Positions 1 to 9,169 of a stretch of 64,000 nt of DNA are shown in pieces. The notes under the pieces are model-generated. The model made no database searches. It was not told where the DNA came from and saw only the letters and a list, made by a program, of their open reading frames with translations. This stretch comes from Cichorium intybus (taxonomy: Eukaryota; Streptophyta; Magnoliopsida; Asterales; Asteraceae), in assembly GCA_023525715.1 (NCBI GenBank), contig CM042013.1, forward strand, positions 68,434,994 to 68,498,993, written 5' to 3'. Made by a program: the position numbers and the translations under genes. Each line of letters starts with the position of its first letter. The stretch's first letter is position 1.

Positions 1-231
1 TTATAGACAAAATTTCCGCTTTAAGTCACGCCTGAAAACGTCGCAGCCTCGTCATGGCTCGCAAAGGCTTGAGGCTTGACCCTTCCGCCACGCCACGCCT
101 CACGTCTTTTAGAACCTTGGGTAGATGTCACACTTCTCACGGTGAACAGACGATGATTAGTTGAGATTGACAAGGTGTATTTCACATTTACGTTTGGTTT
201 ATTTCTCTATCAAAACATGTTTCTATATTAT

Positions 232-858
232 AAAGGGTAAATTACAAATATTGCCGGTTTATACGGTTTTAAATATAAAAAAACGTATACGATTTTAAAC
301 GTGTACGATTTTAATACGATTTTAAAAATACAAATATATTTTTTCATTATTTAGAAGTAAAACCATACTTTTAAAACTAATACTATGATTTTAGAAACAT
401 AAATACGTTTTTTTTCGTTTTGTAATATGTTTTTGGCTGCTACATACTTGTTTTTTTCCGTTTTGTATATTTTTTTTAGTAAAAACATTTCGAAAGTTAT
501 AATTTTCTTACTATATACAAATTTTAATGCACGATTCAAGTTACAAATGACACTAAGTTTTTATAACAATTCGATTTTGACATTGTGTTTCTTTTTTTGC
601 AATTAAATCACTACATTTTATTTTTTTCGATTTTGACACTGTATTTTTTTTTTTGCAATTAAGTCTCTACATTTATATTTTTTCGAATTTGATCTTGTGC
701 CAAGTTATAATGCCATGTCAGTGGTCAACCTGGTTGACCGGTCAAATGGTTAAAATCGCAACAGATTGGAAAACTTAGTGACTAAATTGCAAAAAAATAA
801 CACAGTGTCAAAATCGAGATATTCTATAAACTTGTGTCTTTTTTGTAATTTACCCTTT
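232..858. mobile_element. Putative non-autonomous TIR element (MITE-like)
   Basis: A 17-bp sequence, AAAGGGTAAATTACAAA at 232-248, recurs as its exact reverse complement at 842-858, so about 630 bp is bounded by terminal inverted repeats. The inside is AT-rich. It carries three related blocks (near 570-620, 625-680 and 775-815) that mention the same TTTTTTGCAATTAA and CGATTTTGACACTGT words in direct or inverted form. No coding capacity is visible. The flanks do not give a convincing target-site duplication, so the superfamily is open. The short ORF inside (351-539) is AT-rich noise. Confidence 0.5.
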
Positions 859-1339
859 TATTTAATGGTAAAAAGTAGTTTATTAGTTTGGTATATTAAA
901 TAGTTAAAGTTTTCATAAACTAATAAATAAGAAATTTTTTATTCAATATATGATTAAAAATATGAATCGATGAAATAATGAAATATATTATATTTTCTGA
1001 ATTTGAGTTATTTTAATTAGAAAAACACGAAAGTGGAGATTACCAAAACCCTTTTAAAAAGTTCTCATTGTTACTATCAACCTCAACATTTCACAAGTAT
1101 ACTCATCTAACATAGAAAATTGAGTATCATTGGTAGAATAGTCACTAGAAAACCTACATTATGCTTGTCAACCTGTAACTATATTAGGTTTTGACGGCAA
1201 TATTGCTATTTTTTATGATTTAGCTACCAAGAAACTTATTCCGCTAAGCAATCTGTACCTCTTTTACATTAGCGTTGGATTGAAGATGGAATACCGGTCA
1301 ATAATACTTTGTCACAAAAATGTATTGCGTTCATCGAAT
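859..1339. other. AT-rich stretch, no feature recognised
   Basis: No open frame, repeat or transposon end was recognised here. It separates the TIR element from the CACTA end. Confidence 0.5.
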
Positions 1340-1960
1340 CACTACAAGAAACATGGTCTACTGTGACGAAAAATGTCCGTTGATAGGCCAAAAAGTCGTC
1401 ACTATAGCCTCTGGTGAGGACATGTCGTCGCTAGAGACATTGTCCCAATATATTCGTCACTATAGCTCTGAAATGTAGTCGCTATAGACTTCGCCGTAAT
1501 AGAGCAGATATATATAGAAACGACATTTTGTTACCAGACGTTTGTCGCTAAAAAGTTTCCATTTAAAAAATTAATAATAAAGGCTATATGCACGACATGT
1601 CGTAGCTATATGTCCATTATATGGTCCTCTATAAATAGACATATAGCAACGAAATGTCACCGCTAGAGCTGCATCAATAGGGACGACATGTCGTCTCTAT
1701 AGATAGATCTATAGCAACGGTATGTCATCACTATAGAACAATCTATAGAGATGACATGTCGTTCCTGTAGACATTGCCTAGTTTTTGTCAACAGAGCTAT
1801 TGCGACGACATGTCGTCCCTATAGCCGTTGTACATGTTTTTTTGAAATTCGCTTTTTTGCTTTATTTTCCAAAACATTTAAAATACTATACAAATAATAC
1901 AGCTTACCGAAACATAAAATGCTAATACCAAAACATTTAAAATACCGTACAAATGGCATT
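1340..1960 (+). mobile_element. CACTA (En/Spm-type) transposon 5' end, truncated
   Basis: CACTACAAGAAA at 1340-1351 matches the terminal inverted repeat typical of plant CACTA transposons. It is followed, from about 1370 to 1830, by many direct and inverted copies of a short word with core GACATGTC followed by GTCxCTATAG. Dense subterminal repeats of this kind are the transposase-binding region of CACTA elements. No transposase ORF is present, and the sequence passes into a Gypsy fragment at about 1960, so only one end survives. No matching right end with the same TIR was found in the window. Confidence 0.65.
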
Positions 1961-1965
1961 TAAAT

Positions 1966-3360
1966 GCATATTAAAAATAAAAGTTGCAAAACACAAAAGA
2001 AGATTATATATTGCAAGTTGTCGTTCTTGCTGATTCATCATTTCCGCGACGTCGGAGAGTCAAGGTCGCGACGCGAAGTTGTGATGAGTCCAGTATCCAT
2101 CGATCAAAGTTGGAAAGCCGCGACGCCATATGAAGAGGTCCGCGTCGCACAAAGCGTACTTCATTGCTCGTCGAAAGTTGTTGAATTACCACGACACGTA
2201 ATAAGGTGGTCCGTGTCGTGAGTTTGCACGAAAGTCCCCTGCACATCAGGTCTCTTCCCGGCCCGCGTCGCGGTTTGGTGATGTTGGCGGCGCGAATTTT
2301 GAATTTTCTTTTCTTTGCTTTCCTTTCTAATCACTCATCCTTATCTCACACTTAGGACATACCGCACTCAATAATGATTATCTTCAATGATATTTTGACC
2401 CAAAAATAAAAATAAGAAATAAAAGTAAAATACTTATCGAAAATCGGGTTGCCTCCCGAAAGCGCTTCTTTTGCTCGGTCTTTTAGCTGGACCGTCCTTC
2501 AATAGCTATGGTGGGTCATACACCATTTGTCTCCGCTAAATATTAACCACCGTGCATTCCTCGACCCAATGCTCCTGGGTCGAATGGCTTGTCAGTTCTT
2601 CTGCTGCTGCCCGATCGCCGTCTTACAATTAATTCGCGTGAATGCTTGGAGGTTGCTTTAAACCTCCAAGCTCGATATTTTCTTCGGTGTCTCTTCAAAA
2701 CCACCGCTTGACGTGGAGCGCATCCAGTGCCGCTCCCAGTAGTTATTTTGCGAAGCGTTTGTTGCTCGCATATTGTGTCTCGTCTGCAGTTTGCGATTTT
2801 GGCCTGCAGTACCAACAAAGGTTTTCCAATGTCCTTATCGATGGTGTTGATAACAACAAAGATTTTGGCCAGCAGTACCAACAAAGGTTGATGGGCGCGG
2901 AAGGAATAATATTTGTCTGCTCTCGAATGTCCTTATCGATGGTGTTGATAACATCCAACTTGCCACCCATCAATGGATCATGGGTTGCGAGAAAATCACG
3001 TTTCTCGTTTTCAAAAACCACATCGTCGTTATCATTTTCTTGGTCATCATCCAACAGGTGGATCTGTACCAAGAGTGAGCGAGTGGCTTTATCTAGTGAT
3101 GGTACAGATTCACTCATCACCATATCTTTACTTTCAAAATGTTTAATATTTTCAAAAATTATCGGGTCGGGGGTGGTATTGTCATCTACGCCCCCTCCCT
3201 TAATAATCGTCTCGACTGAGTTGTCTGGTGATGGTATAGATTCACTCATCACCAGATCTTGAATTTCATGAGTATTAACGATTTCAACAATTTCAGGAGT
3301 TGTTGGGTAGGGGTAGTAATGTCACTTACAGCCCCTTCCACAACGACATCTTCAACCAAA
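1966..3360 (-). mobile_element. Internal fragment of the gag-only Gypsy family
   Basis: This segment aligns over its length with 17100-18300 of the complete element at 15198-20873, in the same minus orientation. Shared landmarks are the GGGTTGCCTCCCGAAAGCGC word (2448 and 17490), a hairpin at 2644-2671, and several repeats encoding the peptide VMSESxPSPDN. The longest minus-strand frame, 3252-2743, is acidic (runs of D/E and N) and carries two repeat units of about 43 residues. Neither LTR is present. It lies between the CACTA end and an Ale-type Copia LTR. At DNA level the two copies look roughly 80-85% identical by eye. Confidence 0.75.
2743..3252 (-). pseudogene. Acidic repeat domain of gag-only Gypsy (partial)
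   Basis: The frame encodes two tandem units starting MSESIPSPDNSVE and MSESVPSLDKATR. The first unit ends in a stretch with VDDNTTPDP and FENIKHFESKD. A segment with DDDQENDNDDVVFENEK follows. The matching region of the full element (17827-18518) has the same motifs but is frameshifted there, so this copy shows the intact arrangement better. There is no known domain that I recognise. A downstream basic stretch, RAWRFKATSKHSREL, is read at about 2640-2690 in another frame. Function unknown; probably a C-terminal extension of gag. Confidence 0.6.
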
Positions 3361-3593
3361 GGTAATACCGACGCAACTCGTAGATATAACATTGAGTTTA
3401 ATTTTCTACTTGCATAATAATTTATTCTTTTATATGTCATCTTTGTGTTTCTAATAGTACCTGTTTTAGAATTCAAAATCCATCTAGAATTAACATAATC
3501 AAAACAAGAAGCAACGAGAATAACGAGTAAATAAATGGAGGATCTTTCTAATATTTCATTAGACGAATATACAAACCACAAAGAAGAAGGAAC
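3361..3593. other. Unassigned sequence before Copia LTR
   Basis: AT-rich sequence between the Gypsy fragment and the Copia LTR. Nothing recognisable. Confidence 0.4.
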
Positions 3594-3818
3594 TGTTAAA
3601 AGAAATGATTGTTTATAATTAGTGTCACTTTAATTATTCCCCATTAAACATGTTTTCAGGCTTTTATGTAGTGGGTGTTTTCCACTAGGCTATTGGGGTC
3701 AATTGGGGTAGTTTTATATTTCCTTGTAATTGGTATATAAAGCAACACTTCCTATTGATAATAAAGATAACAGAATTCAGCCTTTCTTCTCCAATTAGTT
3801 CTCTATACATTTCCAACA
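3594..3818 (+). repeat. 5' LTR of Ale-like Copia remnant
   Basis: The LTR starts TGTTAAAAG and ends TTTCCAACA, giving the expected TGTT...AACA termini, and it is followed directly by an initiator-Met primer-binding site. A TATA-like TGGTATATAAAGC lies near 3730. A length of 225 bp fits the short LTRs of Ale/Retrofit-type Copia elements. No 3' LTR is found, because the element is cut off near 7308. Confidence 0.7.
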
Positions 3819-3830
3819 TGGTATCAGAGC
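3819..3830 (+). other. Primer-binding site (tRNA-iMet)
   Basis: TGGTATCAGAGC immediately after the LTR is the standard plant Copia primer-binding site, complementary to the 3' end of initiator tRNA-Met. Confidence 0.85.
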
Positions 3831-3949
3831 TAAAGATCCTCAATTAGCTCATCATCTACCACTTATCCCATAAAGAAATCAATCAACCATGTGAGAAACT
3901 GATACATCAAATTCAGAATTAGCTTTACAACTAGCTAATTTTTGAGTAG

Positions 3950-4640
3950 TGGGAACAAGAAGACTTGGTTGTTTTTTGATGGCTGATACAAAACATAGAG
4001 CCGGTACTTGCAAGTAACCTAACCGAGTATCCCACAGCAAAATTACTCTGGGAAGCCTTAGTGGTTACTTACAGCAGCGGAAAAGACAAGTTAAAAACAT
4101 TTAATCTTCATATAAAGGCAAATGAAATTAAACAAAATACTACCTCCCTTGAAAACTTCTGGATCACGTTGCAAGGAATATGGGGAGAAATAGAAAGAAT
4201 GGATCCAAACTCGATGAAGTGCCCAAGAGATATCCAAGAATACACCCGAATCAGATTTGAACAAAAACTTTTTCAATTTTTGAATGCTCTTGATTGAAAA
4301 TATGATCCTGTCAAACGGGAAATTCTCCGATGGGATCCTCTTCCAACTCCCGAGGCGGCATATGCTGCAGTCCAAAAGGAGTCTGCTTGCCAAAATATAT
4401 TGGGAACAGTATCAAACGAATCACAGGGACTTATCACAACCGAATCCACCTGAGGAGTGTTCCTTGCCAAACAAAACAGTCGATCAGTTTTTTAAAAAAC
4501 AAAACGAACTAACCAACAAAGAAGATAAAACCCACCTGAAATGTAAACATTGCGGGATGAAAAAACACACCAAAGAGCAGTGCTTCAAATTGGTCGGTTA
4601 TCCCGATTGGTGGTCCGATGGAAAGAAAAAATGAATTAAG
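3950..4640 (+). pseudogene. Copia gag (Ale-like), broken
   Basis: The translation shows a UBN2/copia-type gag: a segment with ENFWITLQGIWGEIERMDP at 4150-4205, then a stop at 4297, then a second frame (4284-4634) that continues the same protein. The end holds a zinc finger with spacing CKHCGMKKHTKEQC followed by GYPDWW, which is the usual Ale/Retrofit gag C-terminus. Expected protease and integrase are absent; the reading breaks into the insert at about 4640. Decayed and not expressible as a whole protein. Confidence 0.75.
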
Positions 4641-5828
4641 AACAGTGGATCTGAATCGGGGAAATGAAAGTAGTAAGATTTAGGGTACCAATGAAAGTAC
4701 AATGCTATAATAAAAATCTCAATGAAAGTACAATGCTGTTTCTTGCACTTATTTGGATCATATTTGCCACATATTCTAAGAAAAATGTACCAAAGGCCAG
4801 AATATACATTAGAGATACATGTATACACGGACACCTAGATACATAAATACATATACGTAGAGATACATACCTTTGACTATGTGCAAAATCAAAATCAAGA
4901 GAAACTAAGAGAAACCTTGTTAACAGAGAATCACATATAAAAGCCCATCCATTTTATCTGGACTCTAACTGTATTAAAAAATCCTTTGACTGTGTGCAAA
5001 ATCAAAATCAAAACCGAAATCACAGAGAAATCAGTCGGAGCTTACAGTTTGTACAATGTAAGTTGAAATTGAAATCACAGAGAAATCACAGAGAAATCAA
5101 ACCTGCATACGAAATCAAACCTGCATACATTAAACCTGCATACGAAATCAAACCTGTATACAAAAGGAAATCAAAAGGAAAGCAGCGAATTCGGTACATT
5201 AAACAAAATCGGAGAAATCGAACCTGATGAAGGAAATCAAAACAGAAATCGGTACATTAAACCTGCATACGAAATCAAACCTACATACAAAAGGAAATCG
5301 ATACATTAAACAAAATCGGAGAAATCGAACTGGATGAAGGCGGAGAAATCAAAACGAAATCGAACCTGATGAAGCCGGAGAAATCAAACGAAATCAAAAC
5401 GAAATCGAACCTGATGAAGTCGGAGAAATCAAAAGGAATGAAGCGAATTCGGTATATCATTATCATTACCGTGTCCGACTGAGGAAGAACCGAGGGGGCA
5501 GAAGCTGGAGGCGGAGGTATCTACACTTCAAGTCTTCAACTGTGTGTGAACTTGAAGAAGATGGAGGTGAAGGAATATGAGAAGAAAGGGCAGCAAAGAA
5601 AATGGGAGGCAAGGAGGGAGACGGATTCGAAAATTAGGTCGAAAAAATGCGGTTCTTTTGAACATTTTGAGTGGCGCCTTTGACCGCATTTGACCGCCTT
5701 TGACTGTCTAGCCCGATTTTGACCGATGTTGACCACGCCCGACTAATTAAGCCGCATAGCACTAAACGTGTGCAGTTTTGGTCCGCTTAGCGCCTAGGCG
5801 GCCGCCTAGGCCGACGTTTACAACACTG
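4640..5828. mobile_element. Repeat-rich insert with hAT-like end inside Copia
   Basis: The insert replaces the protease-integrase part of the Copia element. Its right edge, TTTACAACACTG at 5817-5828, is the reverse complement of CAGTGTTGTAAA, an end typical of plant hAT-type non-autonomous elements. Just inside it lies a perfect 20-bp palindrome (5792-5811). The left edge is not clear. An 18-bp perfect direct repeat occurs at 4689-4706 and 4720-4737. Much of the middle is a degenerate array of GAAATCAAACCTG-like words. No ORF looks real. Confidence 0.5.
4990..5450. repeat. Degenerate tandem repeat array
   Basis: The words GAAATCAAACCTGCATAC and GGAGAAATCGAACCTGATGA recur many times with irregular spacing. 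The array is purine-rich on the plus strand. ORFs read through it encode only low-complexity peptides such as EIKPAY repeats and are not counted as genes. Confidence 0.7.
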
Positions 5829-7308
5829 CTCAAAATAATCAAGAAACCATTCAAGAAGAATCATGTGATATCTCCATACAATCCACACAAGCAAACAATC
5901 CTAACTCTAGTGTCATCCTAGATTAATCTCCAAACCTGACATCCAAGGTGAGTAATACTCAATCTCCAAATATTCCTGGTTCTCCAGATATTGTTGTTGA
6001 TCATGAAACTAAAACAGAACAAGAAGAACCAGCACAGGAACAATCAACAGGGAGATATGTGTTACCGCAAGTAACAGAGGGATTCCTCCAAAAAGATACT
6101 CTCCAGAAAGAGAACCTCGAGGTTCTAAATATCCTATGGCTAATATAGCAAAAGGGAACTTAACTCAAGAAGCAAGGGCCTTTGTTGCCTCATTATACTC
6201 TGAAGAAACTCTAAACAGCATAGATCAAGCCTTGAAGATGAAGAACTGGAAAGACGCAATGGAAAATGAAATGAAAGCACTACTAAAAAATGATACATGG
6301 GAAAAATGTGTTATTCAGGTTGGAAAAAGACCGGTAGGATGTCGATGGGTCTTTACAGTAAAACATAAGCCCGATGGTACTATTGAGAGATATAAAGCAA
6401 GATTGGTAGCCAAAGGTTACACTCAAACCTATGGTATTGACTACGCTGAAACTTTCTCTCCGGTTGCAAAAATTGATACAATTAGCGTCCTTTTTTCCAT
6501 TGCTGCAAATGAAGGATGGCTATTACACCAGTTTAACGTAAAAACTGCCTTTTTACATAGAGAACTAAAAGAAGAAGTTTATATGGAAGCCCCCTGGTTT
6601 CACGAAGAACTTTAAACCAGGAGAAGTTTGTCGCCTTAAAAAATCTCTCTACGGATTAAAACAATCCCCCAGAGCTTGGTTTGGGAGATTCACTCTAGCT
6701 ATGAGAAATATGGTTTCAAACAAAGTAACTCTGATCATACTTTGTTTCTTAAATGAAGAAATAACCATATCACCTGTTTAATTATATATGTTGATGATAT
6801 GATAATTACAGGGAATGATGAGGAGGAAATGGCAAAACTAAGGAAGAATTTGTTTCAAGAGTTCGAAATGAAAGACCTAGGGAGGCTAAAATACTTTCTT
6901 GGAATTGAAGTATTAAGATCAAAACAAGGGATTTTTATCTGCCAGAAGAAATATGTTTTAGATCTATTAGCAGAAACTGGAATGATTGATTGCAAACCAG
7001 CAGAGACTCCCATGATGATGAATCAAAAGCTATGTATAGAAAACAATGCAAAATCAGCAGATAAGGAAAGATATCAATGAATTGTGGGAAAATTAATATA
7101 TCTCTCACATACTCGTCCTGATATATCATATGTTGTGGGGGTGGTTAGCCAATTCATGCATCAACCCCATGTTTCTCATATGGAGACAGTCTGGAGAATT
7201 CTCAAATATCTCAAAGGCACAGCTAACCATGGAGTTTTGTTTAAAGCAAACGGGCATCTAAAAACCAAACTCTACACTGATACTGACCGGGCAGGAGACA
7301 AAGGAAAC
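5829..7308 (+). pseudogene. Copia reverse transcriptase / RNase H remnant
   Basis: This is the 3' half of the Ale-like Copia pol. It starts with the spacer before RT. RT begins near 6200 with the typical WKDAMENEMKALLKNDTWE, followed by GCRWVFTVKHKPDG and KARLVAKGYTQ. The catalytic motif reads YVDDMIITGND at about 6787-6818. RNase H begins with the TDTDRAGDKGN segment at about 7277. Defects are a frame change near 6100, a frameshift near 6595-6610, a break around 6720-6785, and a TGA at 7078. The RNase H domain is cut after a few residues by fusion to an Athila-type gag. Confidence 0.85.
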
Positions 7309-8395
7309 ACTTTTTGACACGAGGGACCGTTATAAAGAAATGGTTCGAGATTGCCCACAACACCATTTAAATCCTCATCAAATTATGCAAACTTTTTATA
7401 ATGGTATTAATGTAACTACACGTAAATTGGTTGATTTGCATGGACCAATTCCTAAGAAGACCCCGACCAATGGATATGCATTAATAGAAGAACCAACCGA
7501 ACTCGTGTACCAATGGCACTCCACAAGAGATTCATCATCAAGAAAAAGAGCAACCAACGAAAGAACTGCGGAGCTTTCTGCTCTAACAGCCAAACTAGAC
7601 GTACTGGTAAGAGACGTGAAGAAAATAAATCAAACTATCCATGCCATATAAATTGGATGTGACAATTGCAATGGACCGCACCTAACAAAGGAATGCCATT
7701 TAAACAAATAATGACAGAGAAAGGAAGAAGCATGTTATTCATTCGGGACCCGATACGACAATTGGAAATCACGAGGCAATTGGAAGCCACATAATGAATA
7801 CCACAAGAGCATGGACGAAAGATACAAACAAGATGGTCAAAGATTGTATCAAAAGGAACAACCTAAGCCACAAATAACCTAACAAGTTTGGAAAAAATCA
7901 TGGTTTGATTTGTGGAAGCATTTGAGAAAAGACATAAGAGAACTGAAGAAATGGTAAAAAAGATAGGAGTTTCCGCAGAAACCACATTACGAAACCAACA
8001 AACATCAGTTCTAAACAAAGAAAATCAAGTTGCTCAAATCACACAAGTATTACAAGGACGATTTGTGGAATCTTTGCCAAGCGATGCAAACAAAGTCAAA
8101 GAACCTGCTAAAGCTATGAAAACTATAAGTGGTAAAACTCTTGACCTAATAAATCCTATTAATTCTGAAAACCCTTCTAAACTGCAGGTTTCTAAGAAGG
8201 AAAACCTAGAGGATAAAAAAGAACCAACTCTAGAAGAAAATACTTCACTATAACCTTTAGTAAAACCATATAAACCACCGATTCCATACCTCAAAGATTG
8301 AAGAAGGAAAAACAAGTTGAAGAGTACCACAAATTTTTGGAGCACATAAAACCCTTTCATGCAAATATACCATGCATTGCAATCTATAGCATATT
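7290..8395 (+). pseudogene. Athila-type Gypsy gag remnant
   Basis: The reading enters mid-gag with ETLFDTRDRYKEMV and continues to QTFYNGIN (frame of 7340-7651). Next comes a zinc knuckle with Athila/Tat spacing, CDNCNGPHLTKEC, at about 7662-7700. A C-terminal part follows (7912-8253) with ETTLRNQQTSVLNKENQ and a KTISGKTLDL segment, then, after a frameshift near 8298, a protease-proximal stretch ending near 8395. Stops at 7651, at about 7711 and at 8253 break it. This Gypsy fragment is fused to the Copia pol with no intervening sequence. Confidence 0.75.
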
Positions 8396-9169
8396 AATCA
8401 TAAGTGGAAGACTCTGTAATATCTATATATAAATCAACCTCTAGCCTTGCTTCATTTTAATCATTTCTTGTTCGTTGTTCTTTAAAGTAATTCCACCACA
8501 TCAAATTCCCCATTGTATCGTCACTTTTATTGTCTTTATTTACTATCAAATTGTTGATTGATGATTGAATTTACTTAACTTAAATACTTTTTCCCTTAGG
8601 TGCGATAAATCCGGAATTACCAAAGCTATATAAATACTGATTAGGTACGCTTGCCTAAGTTGTTTTGTAATCTGTAACGCGGTATTTCTGTTTGTCAATT
8701 TAAAACTTGTGGAGTTTCTAATCTTAATTTTCGTATATAAAAGACAACAACAACGTCTAATTTAGCTAAACCCAAAGAAAATGGGAGTAGTGCTTTAAGA
8801 ATAAAATATAGTATTTGATCTCTCTAATATTTGTAATCGGGGATATCCACAAGTCAAAATGAATAATATCAAAGGGTTCAAATATACTTGACTAGAACTA
8901 ATAAAAGGTAAATGAAGTTGAACATGTTTGCCAATACGACATGACTAATAACAAGTGAAACTAACGTTTTTATTACTAGGAATAAATTTATTTGAAACTA
9001 AAATTAAACTAACGTTTTTATTACAAGAAACAAATTTATTTGAAACAACTAATCATAATCGCTTATGTTTTTAGGTCATTATCGAGGGTGGTACTAAATC
9101 ATTAAAAGTGATTTTATCAAATTACATTTGCAATAATCAACATATGCAAATATTATTCACCATGCATAC
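8396..9169. other. Gene-free AT-rich stretch
   Basis: Possible old LTR or UTR sequence following the Athila remnant. TATA-like words occur near 8423 and 8628. No ends, ORFs or repeats that I can name. The region ends at the Gypsy LTR. Confidence 0.4.
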
